Assembly (NCBI GenBank): GCA_016721735.1
Contig: JADKHM010000002.1
Location: 62,001-126,000, forward strand
DNA length: 64,000 bases
Direction of reading: 5' to 3'
Source: Flavobacterium sp.
Lineage (GTDB): Bacteria; Bacteroidota; Bacteroidia; Flavobacteriales; Flavobacteriaceae
In this document: positions 62,555 through 64,000 of the stretch, one piece after another
How the letters are laid out: each line of letters opens with the position of its first letter
How positions within the stretch are numbered: the stretch's first letter is position 1
The notes under the pieces: generated by a model
What the model saw: only the letters and a program-made list of their open reading frames with translations
What the model was told of the DNA's origin: nothing
Database searches by the model: none
Made by a program: the position numbers and the translations under genes

Positions 62555-63757
62555 ATGCAACCCAAAGAACTCGTCGATTTAGCTTCCGAATTCGGATGTC
62601 CATTATATGTGTATGATGCTGCCAAAATCGAATCGCAATACCAGCGTTTGACTGCGGCTTTTTCTAAAGTAGAAAGCGTGCGCATTAATTACGCAGTAAA
62701 AGCATTGTCTAACCTTGCGATATTGCAATTGTTCAAAAAGATGGGCGCCAACATCGACACGGTTTCTATCCAAGAAGTACAACTCGGATTGCACGCGGGT
62801 TTTGAACCACATCAAATCATCTACACACCCAACGGTGTTTCCTTTGAAGAAATCGAAGAGGCTGCGCAACTTGGCGTTCAAATCAATATTGACAATCTTT
62901 CTATTCTAGAACATTTCGGCACCAAACATCCGACGGTTCCAGTTTGCATTCGCATCAATCCACATGTCATGGCGGGCGGAAACACCAATATTTCTGTGGG
63001 CCACATCGATAGTAAATTCGGGATTTCCATTCATCAAATGCCACACATTTTGCGCATTGTTGAGAATACGGGTATGCATATCAACGGGATTCACATGCAT
63101 ACAGGCTCAGATATTTTAGATATTGAAGTGTTTTTATACGCGGCTGAAATTTTGTTTGAAGCAGCAGTTCATTTTAAAACCCTAGATTTTCTCGATTTTG
63201 GTAGTGGATTCAAAGTGCCGTATCACAAAGGCGATATCGAAACCAACATCGAAGAATTCGGGCGTAAACTCACCAAACGATTCAACGCTTTTGAAAAAGA
63301 CTACGGTCGACCATTGACGTTAGCTTTCGAACCAGGCAAATTTTTGGTTAGCGAAGCCGGTTTCTTTTTAGCGAAAGTGAATGTGGTAAAGCAAACTACA
63401 TCCACGGTTTTTGCGAGCATCGACAGTGGTTTCAATCATTTAATTCGACCGATGTTATACGGATCGCAACATTACATCGAGAATATTTCTAACCCAAAAG
63501 GAAAAGAGCGTTTTTATAGTGTGGTTGGTTATATCTGCGAAACAGACACTTTCGCCAACAATCGCCGCATTGCTGAAATCAAAGAAGGTGATATTTTGTG
63601 CTTTAGAAATGCCGGCGCCTATTGTTTTGCCATGGCATCGAACTACAATTCACGATACAAACCAGCCGAAGTTTTGTGGAAAGACGGCAAAGGAATGCTG
63701 ATTCGCAAGCGAGAAACTTTTGAAGATTTGCTAAAGAATCAGATTTTGCTGGACTAA
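62555..63757 (+). CDS. lysA: diaminopimelate decarboxylase
   Basis: The protein has 400 residues and a fold type III PLP enzyme. The lysine that binds PLP is in INYAVKALSNLAIL. HMHTGSDIL, LDFGSGFKVPYHKGD (phosphate-binding Gly loop), FEPGKFLV, GYICETDTF and NAGAYCFAMASNYNSR (substrate and PLP contacts) follow. It converts meso-diaminopimelate to lysine, completing the pathway of dapB. It converges on a T9SS protein gene with no gap after the stop. Confidence 0.95.
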   Translation: MQPKELVDLASEFGCPLYVYDAAKIESQYQRLTAAFSKVESVRINYAVKALSNLAILQLFKKMGANIDTVSIQEVQLGLHAGFEPHQIIYTPNGVSFEEIEEAAQLGVQINIDNLSILEHFGTKHPTVPVCIRINPHVMAGGNTNISVGHIDSKFGISIHQMPHILRIVENTGMHINGIHMHTGSDILDIEVFLYAAEILFEAAVHFKTLDFLDFGSGFKVPYHKGDIETNIEEFGRKLTKRFNAFEKDYGRPLTLAFEPGKFLVSEAGFFLAKVNVVKQTTSTVFASIDSGFNHLIRPMLYGSQHYIENISNPKGKERFYSVVGYICETDTFANNRRIAEIKEGDILCFRNAGAYCFAMASNYNSRYKPAEVLWKDGKGMLIRKRETFEDLLKNQILLD

Positions 63758-64000
63758 TTATTCTTTTAGAAATTTGGCAATGTTATTCTTACCCATTTGC
63801 TGTACTGAAATCAGATAAATACCTGGACTCAAATTCGAAACATCGATTCGATCTGTGAAGTTACTTTGTGCTTTTTTATGAAGCCTAATTCTCCCGAGAC
63901 TGTCAAAAACTTGGATCGTCGCATTTGCATCAAAACTACCATGTATTCTCAATTCATTTCCAACTGGATTCGGAGCAACTGCAAAATTTTCCGAAGATTC
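63758..64000 (-). CDS. C-terminal end of a T9SS type A sorting-domain protein (partial)
   Basis: The frame is open to the window edge, giving 80 residues. APNPVGNELRIHG, IQVFDSLGRIRLH, DVSNLSPGIYLISV and the basic end KFLKE form a complete type A sorting domain. The N-terminal part of the protein lies beyond base 64000. Confidence 0.82.
   Translation of the reverse strand, partial: ESSENFAVAPNPVGNELRIHGSFDANATIQVFDSLGRIRLHKKAQSNFTDRIDVSNLSPGIYLISVQQMGKNNIAKFLKE

Overview
The window is a low-GC chromosomal segment from the Bacteroidota, most likely Flavobacterium or a close relative. The evidence is type IX secretion (T9SS) C-terminal sorting domains on five proteins, promoters of the Bacteroidota form (TTG, about 19-20 bp, then TANNTTTG), a TonB-receptor/DUF4249 pair, a cyclophilin-FKBP fusion, and a housekeeping block in the order parA-parB-DUF5683-dapB-lepB-WbqC facing EEP-rhomboid-rhomboid-mutL. 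There is one tRNA (Pro, anticodon GGG). I see no rRNA, transposase, prophage or CRISPR array.

Layout. 1-7 kb: end of a secreted protein, an orphan ORF, tRNA-Pro, a PLP aminotransferase, an 1100-residue SprB-like secreted protein and a frameshifted dienoyl-CoA-reductase-type SDR. 7-18.5 kb: parAB, dapB, lepB, two rhomboids, mutL, ribH (internally deleted) and a TPR membrane protein. 18.7-25.9 kb: recF, a rhodanese-thioredoxin lipoprotein, DUF2461, a glycosyltransferase, asnB, murB and paiB, largely one tightly packed run. 26.4-29.1 kb: glgA-glgC for glycogen synthesis. 29-35.8 kb: a T9SS cargo, a cytochrome c lipoprotein, the dual immunophilin, trmD, rplS, icd and a PagL-like lipid A deacylase. 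36-43 kb: a TonB receptor with a damaged DUF4249 partner, thiN, an anomalous G-rich block, a secreted protein, a NUDIX hydrolase and rlmF. 43-57 kb: uvrB followed by two cassettes, each a hybrid two-component sensor (kinase-receiver-AraC) followed by a repetitive surface-fibre gene. 57-64 kb: a lipoprotein, a TerB-like protein, T9SS cargo, an esterase, DUF1456, a DinB-like protein, sucC and lysA.

The most interesting region is 45.0-56.9 kb. The two hybrid sensors have different input domains (TPR versus 7TMR-DISM) but nearly the same kinase, receiver and AraC output. All four intergenic regions of the two cassettes carry a GTTAC element 36 bp upstream of a promoter-like -7 element; at three of them a second GTTAC lies exactly 21 bp further upstream, the spacing expected for an AraC-type direct-repeat operator. 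A diverged relic of the 3' end of uvrB lies just before the second cassette, which suggests that this cassette was built or imported as a unit that normally follows uvrB.

Caution on sequence quality. At least nine genes (SDR, mutL, DUF4249, the 40.5-kb secreted protein, uvrB, both sensors, the first fibre gene, probably paiB) carry single-base indels, mostly in homopolymer runs. ribH has an internal deletion, and a G-rich block at about 40.15-40.47 kb looks foreign or artefactual. Consensus errors are the simplest explanation. Another recurring theme is intergenic hairpin elements with conserved arms (GGAGCTA... and ...GGGCTAGG) and a variable palindromic centre.
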